Virus record (IMG/VR): IMGVR_UViG_3300034096_001238 | Span: 1 to 34,898 of that record | DNA: 34,898 bases | Direction: 5' to 3' (one strand) | DNA from: a virus | In this document: positions 1 through 6,304 of the stretch, piece by piece | How the letters are laid out: each line of letters begins with the position of its first letter | How positions within the stretch are numbered: position 1 is the first letter of the stretch | The notes under the pieces: model-generated | What the model saw: only the letters and a program-made list of their open reading frames with translations | Databases searched by the model: none | What the model was told of the DNA's origin: nothing | Made by a program: the position numbers and the translations under genes

Positions 1-24
1 ATGGGAGAAGTGGGAAGGAACTGA
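1..24 (+). CDS. 3' tail of an upstream gene (partial)
   Basis: The frame starting at base 1 is open and ends at a TGA at 22-24, which leaves only seven codons inside the window. It is most likely the end of the gene preceding the helicase in the same operon, since the helicase start lies 11 bases downstream. The first codon happens to be ATG, but a seven-codon gene is not credible. Nothing can be said about its product. Confidence 0.3.
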   Translation: MGEVGRN

Positions 25-35
25 CAAGGAAGAAG

Positions 36-1001
36 ATGGAGAAGGAAGGATCACAAGAGTCCTCGATTGAGCTGTTGAGGGAGTTCGGATTCCAGCCTAT
101 CAGAGCTGCTGTCCGACAGTCCATCGCGGTCGTGGATCAGGCAAGGAAGGGTCTCAGGGTGGTATTCCCCACCAAGTGGTCCAGACTGAACAGGCACCTT
201 CTCGGAGGCCTTCAACCCGGTAAGATGTATGTCATTGCGGGACGGCCGGGCTCGGGTAAGAGTGCTCTTTCCAATCAGATGCTGTTCGACATCCTTGACC
301 TTGCTGCATTGGCAAAGAAGAAGGTCGTTGTGTTCTACTGGTCATTCGAGATGCCCGGGTATCAGCAGATACTCAGGAGTGCATCAAAGGATACCGGCAA
401 ATCCCTCAATGACTTCTACTCTGTCGACCGCAGCATGGACGACATAGGGTTCAAACAGTTCTGTGCGAGTGTCAGTAAGCTGCTCCCGTATCCTATCTAC
501 TTCCAGAACAAACCGAGACCTGTGAAGGACATCGTGAACATCTGCCTGGCCTACAGTGTGAAGAATCCCGATGTGACGATCATCAATCTCATTGACCACT
601 CAAGACTCGTACCTGATTCCGAGGTGCAGCAGGAGATGGAACGTCTAAACATTCTCTCCAAAGCGTGTATGTACATGCAGGCGGAGACTGAGGAGAAGGT
701 CATCAACATCCTATTGTCACAGCTTAATAGGAACATCGAGAGAGAGGACAGGGCCAAGAACCAGTATCAGCCTCTCCTCACCGATCTCTTTGGTGGCGAC
801 TCAATAGGCCAGGACAGTCATGTGGTCATGATGATTCAGAGACCGCACGACATGTATGGTATCACAGCCACATACTGTGGTGAGGATCCAAGAGGTCTTT
901 TGGCGCTTCACATCGAAAAGAACAGGGATGGTATGCTCGGTATGCTCCCTTATGATTTCGATGGGGCAAGATTCACAATTACAGAAAGAAAGAAAGCATG
1001 A
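36..1001 (+). CDS. SF4 (DnaB-type) replicative helicase
   Basis: Predicted replicative DNA helicase that unwinds the phage fork using ATP. Seen in the 321-residue product: Walker A GRPGSGKS at 69-76; a conserved FYWSFEMP stretch near 100-107, typical of DnaB motif H1a (E105); a Walker B-like strand TIINLIDH at 181-188; NILLSQLNR at 224-232 (motif H3); a Gly/Asp-rich DLFGGDSIGQDSHVVMMIQR at 250-269 (H4); and an arginine-finger-like KNRDG at 295-299. It is shorter than cellular DnaB (about 450 residues). Only about 60 residues precede the core, so the N-terminal primase-binding domain appears to be missing. AAGGA stands five bases before the chosen ATG and supports this start, but the frame stays open to the window edge, so a longer N-terminus cannot be excluded. 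Its stop overlaps the next gene as ATGA. DnaB-type helicases are standard in crAss-like phages. Confidence 0.88.
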   Translation: MEKEGSQESSIELLREFGFQPIRAAVRQSIAVVDQARKGLRVVFPTKWSRLNRHLLGGLQPGKMYVIAGRPGSGKSALSNQMLFDILDLAALAKKKVVVFYWSFEMPGYQQILRSASKDTGKSLNDFYSVDRSMDDIGFKQFCASVSKLLPYPIYFQNKPRPVKDIVNICLAYSVKNPDVTIINLIDHSRLVPDSEVQQEMERLNILSKACMYMQAETEEKVINILLSQLNRNIEREDRAKNQYQPLLTDLFGGDSIGQDSHVVMMIQRPHDMYGITATYCGEDPRGLLALHIEKNRDGMLGMLPYDFDGARFTITERKKA

Positions 1002-1330
1002 GAACAATAAAATTCAGAGGGTTACGGTTGGACGGTAAGGGGTGGGTTGTTGGTTCGCTACTTTGCCCACACGCTGGAAATGAAAGCACGTACATCATTG
1101 GATGTAACGGGTCGGATTTTGAGGTTAAACCCGAAACGGTCGGTCAGTTCACGGGGCTGACGGATAGGGATGGAAAAGAGATTTGGGAGGGTGATTTAGT
1201 CAGATACCACTTTCAGAATTCATGGTATAAAGCTGAAATGATATTCAATGACGGGGCATTCAGGATTCGGGGTTGGTCGCATGGGCAGTTAACGCATACG
1301 TTTGAGGTCGCAGGTAATATACACGAGTAA
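998..1330 (+). CDS. YopX family protein
   Basis: A 110-residue protein with the hallmarks of the YopX family (named after SPbeta YopX). It has an N-terminal MRTIKFRG, a W-x-x-G strand (W16-G19) and the signature TVGQFTGLTDRDGKEIWEGD at 47-66. YopX proteins are common in phages and prophages of Firmicutes and Bacteroidota. They form a beta-rich fold and have no established biochemical role. The start overlaps the helicase stop by four bases (ATGA), so translation is probably coupled. Codons here use more A/T-ending forms than in the helicase, in keeping with an accessory gene. The family assignment is firm, but the function is unknown. Confidence 0.88.
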   Translation: MRTIKFRGLRLDGKGWVVGSLLCPHAGNESTYIIGCNGSDFEVKPETVGQFTGLTDRDGKEIWEGDLVRYHFQNSWYKAEMIFNDGAFRIRGWSHGQLTHTFEVAGNIHE

Positions 1331-1521
1331 TGACCCAGGATCAATTCAAACAGACATTCAAGACTGAATACGGTCGGGAATGGAAAGAGGATGACCCTAT
1401 TATTCATACTCTATCAGGACTCACAGGAGTAATGTCAGAACGGTTCCCTGAGGGAATACGACTGACTGAAGTGAAGATTGAAGAGAATAAGGTCAAACTA
1501 TTGAATTCCAGACTGATATGA
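1330..1521 (+). CDS. Small hypothetical protein (63 aa)
   Basis: A 63-residue soluble protein of unknown function. Its ATG shares one base with the YopX stop (TAATG), and its own TGA overlaps the next start, so it sits in a tightly packed operon; this is the main reason to believe it is real. The N-terminal half is polar and probably helical (QDQFKQTF), and the C-terminal half looks like short beta strands (RLTEVKIEENKVKLL). There is no signal peptide, no membrane segment and no cysteine. I do not recognise a family. Confidence 0.6.
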   Translation: MTQDQFKQTFKTEYGREWKEDDPIIHTLSGLTGVMSERFPEGIRLTEVKIEENKVKLLNSRLI

Positions 1522-1784
1522 CACTTGAAGAATTACCTCCATCATCCACTTCCACACGGTTCAGTTTCTATGGAAAAGCACTCGTACTCATTACGAATAG
1601 TGGTGATATGCATCTTTTTTCGTATCTTTCTGAAGTGGCAGTGTACTATCCTGACCGTGACTGTGTGGTAGTGAACATGCCTCAGTCCAAGACCACAGTG
1701 CGTCACATAGATGCATTCATTGAAGTGTTAAGAATGCGGGGAAAGACCCCGAGAATAGAACAATCCAAATCAAAACCATGGTAA
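1518..1784 (+). CDS. Small hypothetical protein (88 aa)
   Basis: An 88-residue protein of unknown function. It starts inside the stop of the preceding small gene (ATGA) and ends one base before the ATPase start, so the spacing supports a real coding unit. The predicted layout is several short beta strands (RFSFYGKALVLITNSG, AVYYPDRDCVVVNM), then a helix around HIDAFIEVLRMRG (about residues 63-75) and a basic tail. No catalytic motif, signal peptide or membrane segment is visible. Like its two upstream neighbours, it looks like accessory phage cargo between the replication genes. Confidence 0.6.
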   Translation: MTLEELPPSSTSTRFSFYGKALVLITNSGDMHLFSYLSEVAVYYPDRDCVVVNMPQSKTTVRHIDAFIEVLRMRGKTPRIEQSKSKPW

Positions 1785-1785
1785 A

Positions 1786-2481
1786 ATGGCAGAAGTCATA
1801 ATCATTGAAGGCCCTTCAGGTACGGGTAAAAGTACCTCATTACGGAATGTGGATCCTGTTGCCAGCAATGCTGTCCTCCTTGTTCCCAATGCCAAGCCTC
1901 TTCCATTCAGAGGAGGTGATGCGAAGTGGGGAAAGAGGAAAATGCTCTTGACAGAGATGACGGATATCGCACCCAGGATCGATAAACTGATCCAACAGGG
2001 AGCAAAGAACATCATCATTGAGGATTTTAGTCACTATTTCAACACCCGGATACTGAGTGACGATTTTATGGCCAAGTCCTCAGGTTCAGCGACATTCGAG
2101 AGATGGAAGATCTTTGCCAAGGATGTCATGAAGGCACTGTTCCTCAGAGCCCCATTGTGGCCGGCCGATGTGAAGATCATCGTGTTCCATCATGTGGACA
2201 AGGGTGACGATCAGTTCTCCAAGTTCAAGATCTTCGGAAAACTCCTTGGGGACAATCTTGATCCTGTGAGCTATGTCCGCATTGTCCTTCACACGGCCAT
2301 CCTTCCTGAGAAGAAAGGAGATGACCGGTTCGTGTTCCAGACGCAGCAGGACACCATGAGAGAGGCCAAGACCCCTATGGGGATGTTCTCTGAGATGTAT
2401 GTCCCGAACGATCTCAACACTGTTCTGCAGGCCATTGCGGAGTACGATGCCCTTGAACAACCTGCAATAGAGACAGTTTAA
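1786..2481 (+). CDS. RecA-fold AAA ATPase, Sak4-like phage nucleotide-binding protein
   Basis: Predicted ATP-binding protein acting in phage recombination or replication, 231 residues. Seen: an N-terminal beta strand leading directly into Walker A GPSGTGKS at 9-16, a Walker B-like strand KNIIIEDF at 74-81, and a later hydrophobic strand KIIVFHHVD (about 139-147) that could be the sensor strand. This compact single-domain layout matches phage AAA_24/Sak4-type ATPases, which assist single-strand annealing together with a phage SSB. A putative SSB gene lies four genes downstream (3559-4365). The C-terminus is acidic and may be a protein-binding tail. It is not a helicase, as there are no SF1, SF2 or SF4 motifs beyond Walker A and B. 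The ATPase call is secure; the recombination role is inferred from family and context. Confidence 0.78.
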   Translation: MAEVIIIEGPSGTGKSTSLRNVDPVASNAVLLVPNAKPLPFRGGDAKWGKRKMLLTEMTDIAPRIDKLIQQGAKNIIIEDFSHYFNTRILSDDFMAKSSGSATFERWKIFAKDVMKALFLRAPLWPADVKIIVFHHVDKGDDQFSKFKIFGKLLGDNLDPVSYVRIVLHTAILPEKKGDDRFVFQTQQDTMREAKTPMGMFSEMYVPNDLNTVLQAIAEYDALEQPAIETV

Positions 2482-2687
2482 TGAAAGCAGTGTTCACCTC
2501 AGAGGATCCGGAAGAGATCCGGAGACTTTCAAAATGCACTGACATGGCAATTGCTCTGTGGGAGATCGATCAACTTCTTTCAAAGGAGATCGAAGAGGAA
2601 GAGGGCAGTGCTGTGTTCAATCTTATTGACAGAATCCAGGATGTCTACATTTCAAGAGGTATCGTCCTACACGACATAGTAACATGA
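2481..2687 (+). CDS. Small acidic helical hypothetical protein (68 aa)
   Basis: A 68-residue acidic, mostly helical protein that overlaps the ATPase stop by one base (TAATG) and the next start by four bases. The layout is a short strand (KAVFTSEDPEE), then a helix with ALWEIDQLL at about 25-33, then a second helix ending in RGIVLHD. From memory, it resembles a widespread class of short phage proteins with an L-W-x-[IF]-D-Q helix near mid-length, whose function is unknown. That resemblance is weak evidence. No enzymatic motif is present. Confidence 0.58.
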   Translation: MKAVFTSEDPEEIRRLSKCTDMAIALWEIDQLLSKEIEEEEGSAVFNLIDRIQDVYISRGIVLHDIVT

Positions 2688-2989
2688 AGATGGACTATTT
2701 TGAACTCGAATGCGCAGTGGAGCAATGGGCCAAGGACAAGGGCATCCTTGAGAAGGGCACATCCATGAAACAGGCCATAAAGACCCTTGAGGAGACAACG
2801 GAACTCATCGAGGCAGTGGCAGACAATGATCCGGAGGCCATCAAGGACGCCATCGGTGATGTCGTGGTGACCCTCATCATTCAATGCAAACTCCGTGGAA
2901 TAACTCTTGAACAGTGCCTTGAGCATGCATACACGCAGATCAGTTCCCGTACTGGGAAAATGGTCGATGGTATGTTCATCAAGGATTGA
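2684..2989 (+). CDS. MazG-like nucleotide pyrophosphohydrolase
   Basis: A 101-residue all-alpha protein of the MazG / dUTPase-2 superfamily, which hydrolyses NTPs, dNTPs or (p)ppGpp to monophosphates plus pyrophosphate. The magnesium-binding signature is present: LEETTEL with E36, E37 and E40 on one helix, and EAIKDAIGDVVV with D55 and D59 on the next. A C-terminal SRTGKMVDG segment resembles the substrate-binding loop of short phage MazG proteins. In phages such enzymes may cleanse the nucleotide pool or blunt the host stringent response; which applies here cannot be told from sequence. The ATG at 2684 overlaps the previous stop as ATGA, favouring it over the ATG two codons later. Confidence 0.82.
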   Translation: MKMDYFELECAVEQWAKDKGILEKGTSMKQAIKTLEETTELIEAVADNDPEAIKDAIGDVVVTLIIQCKLRGITLEQCLEHAYTQISSRTGKMVDGMFIKD

Positions 2990-3021
2990 AACAGTAATCT
3001 AACCAATCAAATCAATAACAA

Positions 3022-3555
3022 ATGGCTATCGAAGCTCGGGAGAACGCGGCTCCCACAACAACCGCAGACCTGTCACGTTGCACAGTAGTCAACGAGATCA
3101 CCCCTGATATGATAATCCTTGATCTGGCCTATGGTCTTACTCGGGAGATGATCGCATCAAAGTATGCCTATGTGGATCATTCAGGTGTGACACAACCATT
3201 CGAACTGTGGATGGTGGACGAGATGTTCAAGGATCCTATGCTGAAAGGTCGTAAGCCTTCCAAAGTGAAGAGACTTCCTTTCCGTTTCAAGGCATCTGAT
3301 CCGTCTGTGACCATCATGGACGTGGATTTCGATCCATTGGCACCTGTTGCGACCACTACAGTCACTGTGGAGACCACGAACACTGTTGAGTATCAGGACA
3401 ATTTCCTGACCCAGGAGGAGATCGTGGCTGAGAATGATGCCATCATGGCCGCTCAGTACGCTGAGGAAGAGGCTGCTGCAAAGGCCCAGTACGAGGCAGA
3501 GACTGCTGCACGTGCACAGTTTGAAACAGAGTCAGAAATCGGTGATCAACTCTGA
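3022..3555 (+). CDS. Hypothetical protein with Ala/Glu-rich heptad-like C-terminal tail
   Basis: A 177-residue protein of unknown function, immediately before the putative SSB. Residues 1-130 look globular, with a basic patch at GRKPSKVKRLPFRFK (about 76-90). The C-terminal 35 residues are helical and highly charged, and contain three imperfect tandem units beginning AQY, AQY and AQF (144-154, 155-164, 165-171). This tail could form a coiled coil. It is preceded by a 32-base A+T-rich leader without a Shine-Dalgarno, the kind used by Bacteroidota. The next gene begins three bases after its stop, and both open with Met-Ala-Ile. A DNA-metabolism role is inferred from context only. Confidence 0.72.
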   Translation: MAIEARENAAPTTTADLSRCTVVNEITPDMIILDLAYGLTREMIASKYAYVDHSGVTQPFELWMVDEMFKDPMLKGRKPSKVKRLPFRFKASDPSVTIMDVDFDPLAPVATTTVTVETTNTVEYQDNFLTQEEIVAENDAIMAAQYAEEEAAAKAQYEAETAARAQFETESEIGDQL

Positions 3556-3558
3556 GAT

Positions 3559-4365
3559 ATGGCTATCCAAGCGAATGCCTCTACGGAGGTCGTAGTAGGT
3601 GCAGGGTTCAAACTCTACACCGGTATTTCAGAGTTCAAGGTCATTGCAGTGAACCCTACCTTGGATGAACTCCATGCATTGGGGATCATGGTGCAGAGTG
3701 AGCCTAAGTATCAGGTACTTATCAAGGAGAAGGAGGTACAGAAGATCGTATTCTGGTTGAAGAACGCAGATACGTCCGTGTCCTGTGAGTTCCTTGTGAA
3801 TCCCGGACCTTGGAAATCATCCACAGGCAAAGTGAAGGTGTTGAACATCATCGGTCAGGATCAATGGCTGGTACAGAATGCCGATGGTACATTCGACACT
3901 TCCAATCTTCCTACCTTCATCAAGGAGACAGACACTTTTTACGTGATCCCACGTGGACTGGACAGGGTGACCGACTTCATCAAGGCATGGGCGAATGTGG
4001 CCGATGGTGACGAGGTGAAACTCGATACCATCCCTCAGCTGGAGAAAGGGAATGTCAATGAACTGAAGCAGCTTGTGAAGGCATTGCAGAACAACTCTGT
4101 CCGTATGCTCGTGTATGTACGTGACGGTAAGTACCCTGCGGTCTACACAGAGCACTTCGGCCGTGTGAACCCTAAGCGTGACGATCTCTTTCTCAAGGCC
4201 ATGTCCAGCAGTGATTACGGTCAGGTGAAAGGGGAGTACACCATCGAATGGCAGGAGTATGTGCCAGGTGCTCTCACTGCCGATCCGATCACGGACACCA
4301 CCAGTGGTGACGACTGGGTGATGCCTGATTCCCCTCTGAACGGGGATGATGATCCTTTCAAGTGA
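3559..4365 (+). CDS. Putative single-stranded DNA-binding protein with acidic C-terminal tail
   Basis: A 268-residue protein, probably the phage SSB that coats single-stranded DNA at the fork. Its C-terminus (about 249-268) is low-complexity and acidic, ending N-G-D-D-D-P-F-K. This closely parallels the D-D-D-I-P-F tip of bacterial SSB, which recruits replication partners. The first 230 residues alternate beta-strand-like segments with aromatic residues (for example KIVFWLK, QWLVQN, TFYVIPRG, YTIEWQEYV), as expected for OB-fold material, although the fold is not certain by eye. It lies between the ATPase/MazG cluster and the primase, and is followed by a strong terminator, so it closes a transcription unit. 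The tail argument is observed; the OB fold is inferred. Confidence 0.62.
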   Translation: MAIQANASTEVVVGAGFKLYTGISEFKVIAVNPTLDELHALGIMVQSEPKYQVLIKEKEVQKIVFWLKNADTSVSCEFLVNPGPWKSSTGKVKVLNIIGQDQWLVQNADGTFDTSNLPTFIKETDTFYVIPRGLDRVTDFIKAWANVADGDEVKLDTIPQLEKGNVNELKQLVKALQNNSVRMLVYVRDGKYPAVYTEHFGRVNPKRDDLFLKAMSSSDYGQVKGEYTIEWQEYVPGALTADPITDTTSGDDWVMPDSPLNGDDDPFK

Positions 4366-4376
4366 GATTGAAGAAT

Positions 4377-4412
4377 GGACGGGTATCTCAAAAGGGTACC
4401 CGTCCTTATTTT
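4377..4412 (+). terminator. Rho-independent terminator after the SSB gene
   Basis: A perfect 9-bp inverted repeat, GGACGGGTA (4377-4385) and TACCCGTCC (4397-4405), encloses a short A-rich loop. It is followed at once by the T-rich run TTATTTT (4406-4412). It lies 12 bases after the SSB stop and before the primase start, on the strand of both genes. It is the only canonical intrinsic terminator I see in the window. Confidence 0.85.
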
Positions 4413-4436
4413 CACCGGTCCTAATTTCAAACAGAT

Positions 4437-5519
4437 ATGGCCATCAGACACAGGGACAGTTCATGTGATCTGAGGCCTGATGAGATCCTTGCAAGAGCCT
4501 CAGAGGAGGATATCTTCAGAAGGTACTGCCCTGAGTTCAGACAGTTGAATGTCAAGTTCAGATCCTCATTGAGGCACGACAGGAACCCTGGGGTCAAGAT
4601 CTTCTGCAATCATCATGGGAGACTGATCTACAAGGATCATGGGTTCCCTGAGCACACGTTCGATGTCTTCGGATATGTCATGTACATGTACCGATGCACC
4701 TTCAAGGATGCTCTCCGTATCATAGATGCTGACCTTGGACTGGGCCTCATGTCAGGTAGACCCTCCGTACGTCTCAGACTCCCTCAGATCCAGAGACCTG
4801 TGACCTGTTCCGACATCAGGATAAAGGCAAGGTACTGGAAAAGCACCGATCTGGACTACTGGGATTCCTACCTGATCGACAGGAAGCTCCTTGAGAGATC
4901 AAGGGTCGTTCCCATTTCCCACTATTGGATCAACGGTACCAGATACACTGCTCCCGACATCTGTTTCGCCTACACCGAACACTCACCGAGATTCAAGATC
5001 TATGCTCCTATGGAGACAGACTTCAAATGGTTCGGGAATGTAGAGGGGAGACATGTACAAGGCAGGATACTGATGCCTGATTCAGGGAACAGGATCATCC
5101 TCACTTCCTCACAGAAGGATCTCATGGTGCTGTATTCCATAGGGATCCCTGCCCTTGCAATGCAGTCAGAGACACAGATGCCCACTGACATGATGATGAA
5201 GGCCCTCATGGCCCGATTCAAGCATGTCGATGTCCTCTATGACAATGACTTCACATCAGAGAAGAATCCCGGTCAGACCATGGCCGTGAGAATATCCCAG
5301 GAGTACGGACTCAGGAACATCGTGCTTCCTCCGAGTTACAATGCAAAGGATCCATCAGACCTGATACAGGCACATGGACCGGTCATCTTACACAGACTAT
5401 TGAATGAAAAAGAGATCAAGCATACCCGCCAAGAAGACGAAGGTCGATGGCATAACCTTCAAGTCCAAGTTGGAAGCACTTACGTACCGGCTCCTGAAGG
5501 AGGCGAATGTCCCTTCTGA
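4437..5519 (+). CDS. DNA primase with degenerate zinc-binding region and TOPRIM domain
   Basis: Predicted DnaG-like primase, 360 residues. The N-terminal part (about 41-80) follows the CHC2 primase layout (FRSSLRHDRNPGVKIF, then YKDH, then DVFGYVM) but lacks the paired zinc-ligand cysteines. A TOPRIM-like segment spans about 219-300: strand IILTSSQKDLM at 220-230, then VDVLYDND with D269 and D271, then KDPSDLI at 304-310. The usual TOPRIM glutamate (E-G-x-x-D) appears replaced by T-S-S-Q-K-D. It starts 24 bases after the terminator and opens the second + strand unit. Residues 323-360 overlap the next gene in another frame. Primases of this type are standard in crAss-like phages. Confidence 0.8.
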   Translation: MAIRHRDSSCDLRPDEILARASEEDIFRRYCPEFRQLNVKFRSSLRHDRNPGVKIFCNHHGRLIYKDHGFPEHTFDVFGYVMYMYRCTFKDALRIIDADLGLGLMSGRPSVRLRLPQIQRPVTCSDIRIKARYWKSTDLDYWDSYLIDRKLLERSRVVPISHYWINGTRYTAPDICFAYTEHSPRFKIYAPMETDFKWFGNVEGRHVQGRILMPDSGNRIILTSSQKDLMVLYSIGIPALAMQSETQMPTDMMMKALMARFKHVDVLYDNDFTSEKNPGQTMAVRISQEYGLRNIVLPPSYNAKDPSDLIQAHGPVILHRLLNEKEIKHTRQEDEGRWHNLQVQVGSTYVPAPEGGECPF

Positions 5520-5835
5520 GTATGAACAGAGATCCTACGAGCTCATAGAAGGGTTCAGGCCGAAAACGGAGTGCTGGGAACACAGGTATGACAGGTTCAT
5601 GCTCAGAGATACCAAGATCTCCTCCATCAGTTACACCCCTGATTTCACATGTCCGAACGGTACATGGGTGATCGAGGCCAAAGGAAGAGCGAATGAGAGT
5701 TTCCCTATACGGTGGAAGCTGTTTAGGAGACATGTGGAGCAGTACTTTCCTATTCCTGTACTGTTCCTCGTCACCAATGAGAAGGACATCAGAATGGCAA
5801 TTGAACGAATCAAAGAATTGAAGAACGATGAGTAA
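5404..5835 (+). CDS. DUF1064-like PD-(D/E)XK nuclease
   Basis: A 143-residue predicted Mg-dependent endonuclease. Signature residues: E24 in KSKLEALTYRLL, D80 in SYTPDF, and E91-x-K93 in WVIEAKG, which together form the PD-(D/E)XK active site. The order and spacing fit phage DUF1064 proteins, which are Holliday-junction-resolvase-like nucleases suggested to process recombination or replication intermediates. The conserved K-V-D-G-I-x-F-x-S-K-L-E-A stretch starts at residue 13, so the start must lie upstream, inside the primase gene; the resulting overlap is 116 bases in a different frame. The stop overlaps the next gene by eight bases. Confidence 0.8.
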   Translation: MKKRSSIPAKKTKVDGITFKSKLEALTYRLLKEANVPSEYEQRSYELIEGFRPKTECWEHRYDRFMLRDTKISSISYTPDFTCPNGTWVIEAKGRANESFPIRWKLFRRHVEQYFPIPVLFLVTNEKDIRMAIERIKELKNDE

Positions 5836-6304
5836 CCTGATTCCGAAATACGATCACCATCACAGGTCATTCTGGGACGGACTGCAGCCAGGGGACCTCA
5901 TCGCAGTTGCAAGGGACAATGCCTTTGTACCTGGAGTGTTCAGGAAGGTGACTGAAAGGAATACCAGAAGTATCTGGGTGAAAATCTCTGGGAGTATCCA
6001 GACGTATTGGAAGCCAACTGAGCATGAGGATCTTTTCAAACCGTCCTGGAGTGCACATACAAGGCCGTACGGTGCAAGGTACATTCTGGTTGATAACTGT
6101 CCTGTGAAGATCCACTACTACGACCTCAATGTCTTTCAAACAGTTAAAGGAGTTCTTCAATTGCCAACTGCATCTTACACTCAATCACACAGTTATCATC
6201 GAGTGCTTCCTTATCCTTTGAAAATGCTATCAGCTCCGGAATTCCAGATTTACAATCACATCAGGGAACTGATGCAATTACCACCAGTTAAAAGACAGAA
6301 ATGA
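5828..6304 (+). CDS. Hypothetical protein (158 aa), aromatic and basic
   Basis: A 158-residue protein of unknown function. It overlaps the nuclease end by eight bases and the rIIA start by four (ATGA), so it belongs to the same coupled unit. It is rich in Tyr, His, Trp and Arg (for example KYDHHHRSFWDGL near the N-terminus). An early segment, GLQPGDLIAVARDNAFVPGVF, looks like a small beta-barrel opening. The last 60 residues are less G+C-rich in codon choice than the surrounding genes. No catalytic motif, signal peptide or membrane segment is seen. Confidence 0.68.
   Translation: MSNLIPKYDHHHRSFWDGLQPGDLIAVARDNAFVPGVFRKVTERNTRSIWVKISGSIQTYWKPTEHEDLFKPSWSAHTRPYGARYILVDNCPVKIHYYDLNVFQTVKGVLQLPTASYTQSHSYHRVLPYPLKMLSAPEFQIYNHIRELMQLPPVKRQK

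Noticed and set aside
4413-4436. Promoter before the primase gene
   Set aside because: The best candidate (TAATTTCA) has two mismatches to the Bacteroides TAnnTTTG box, and there is no matching -33 element.
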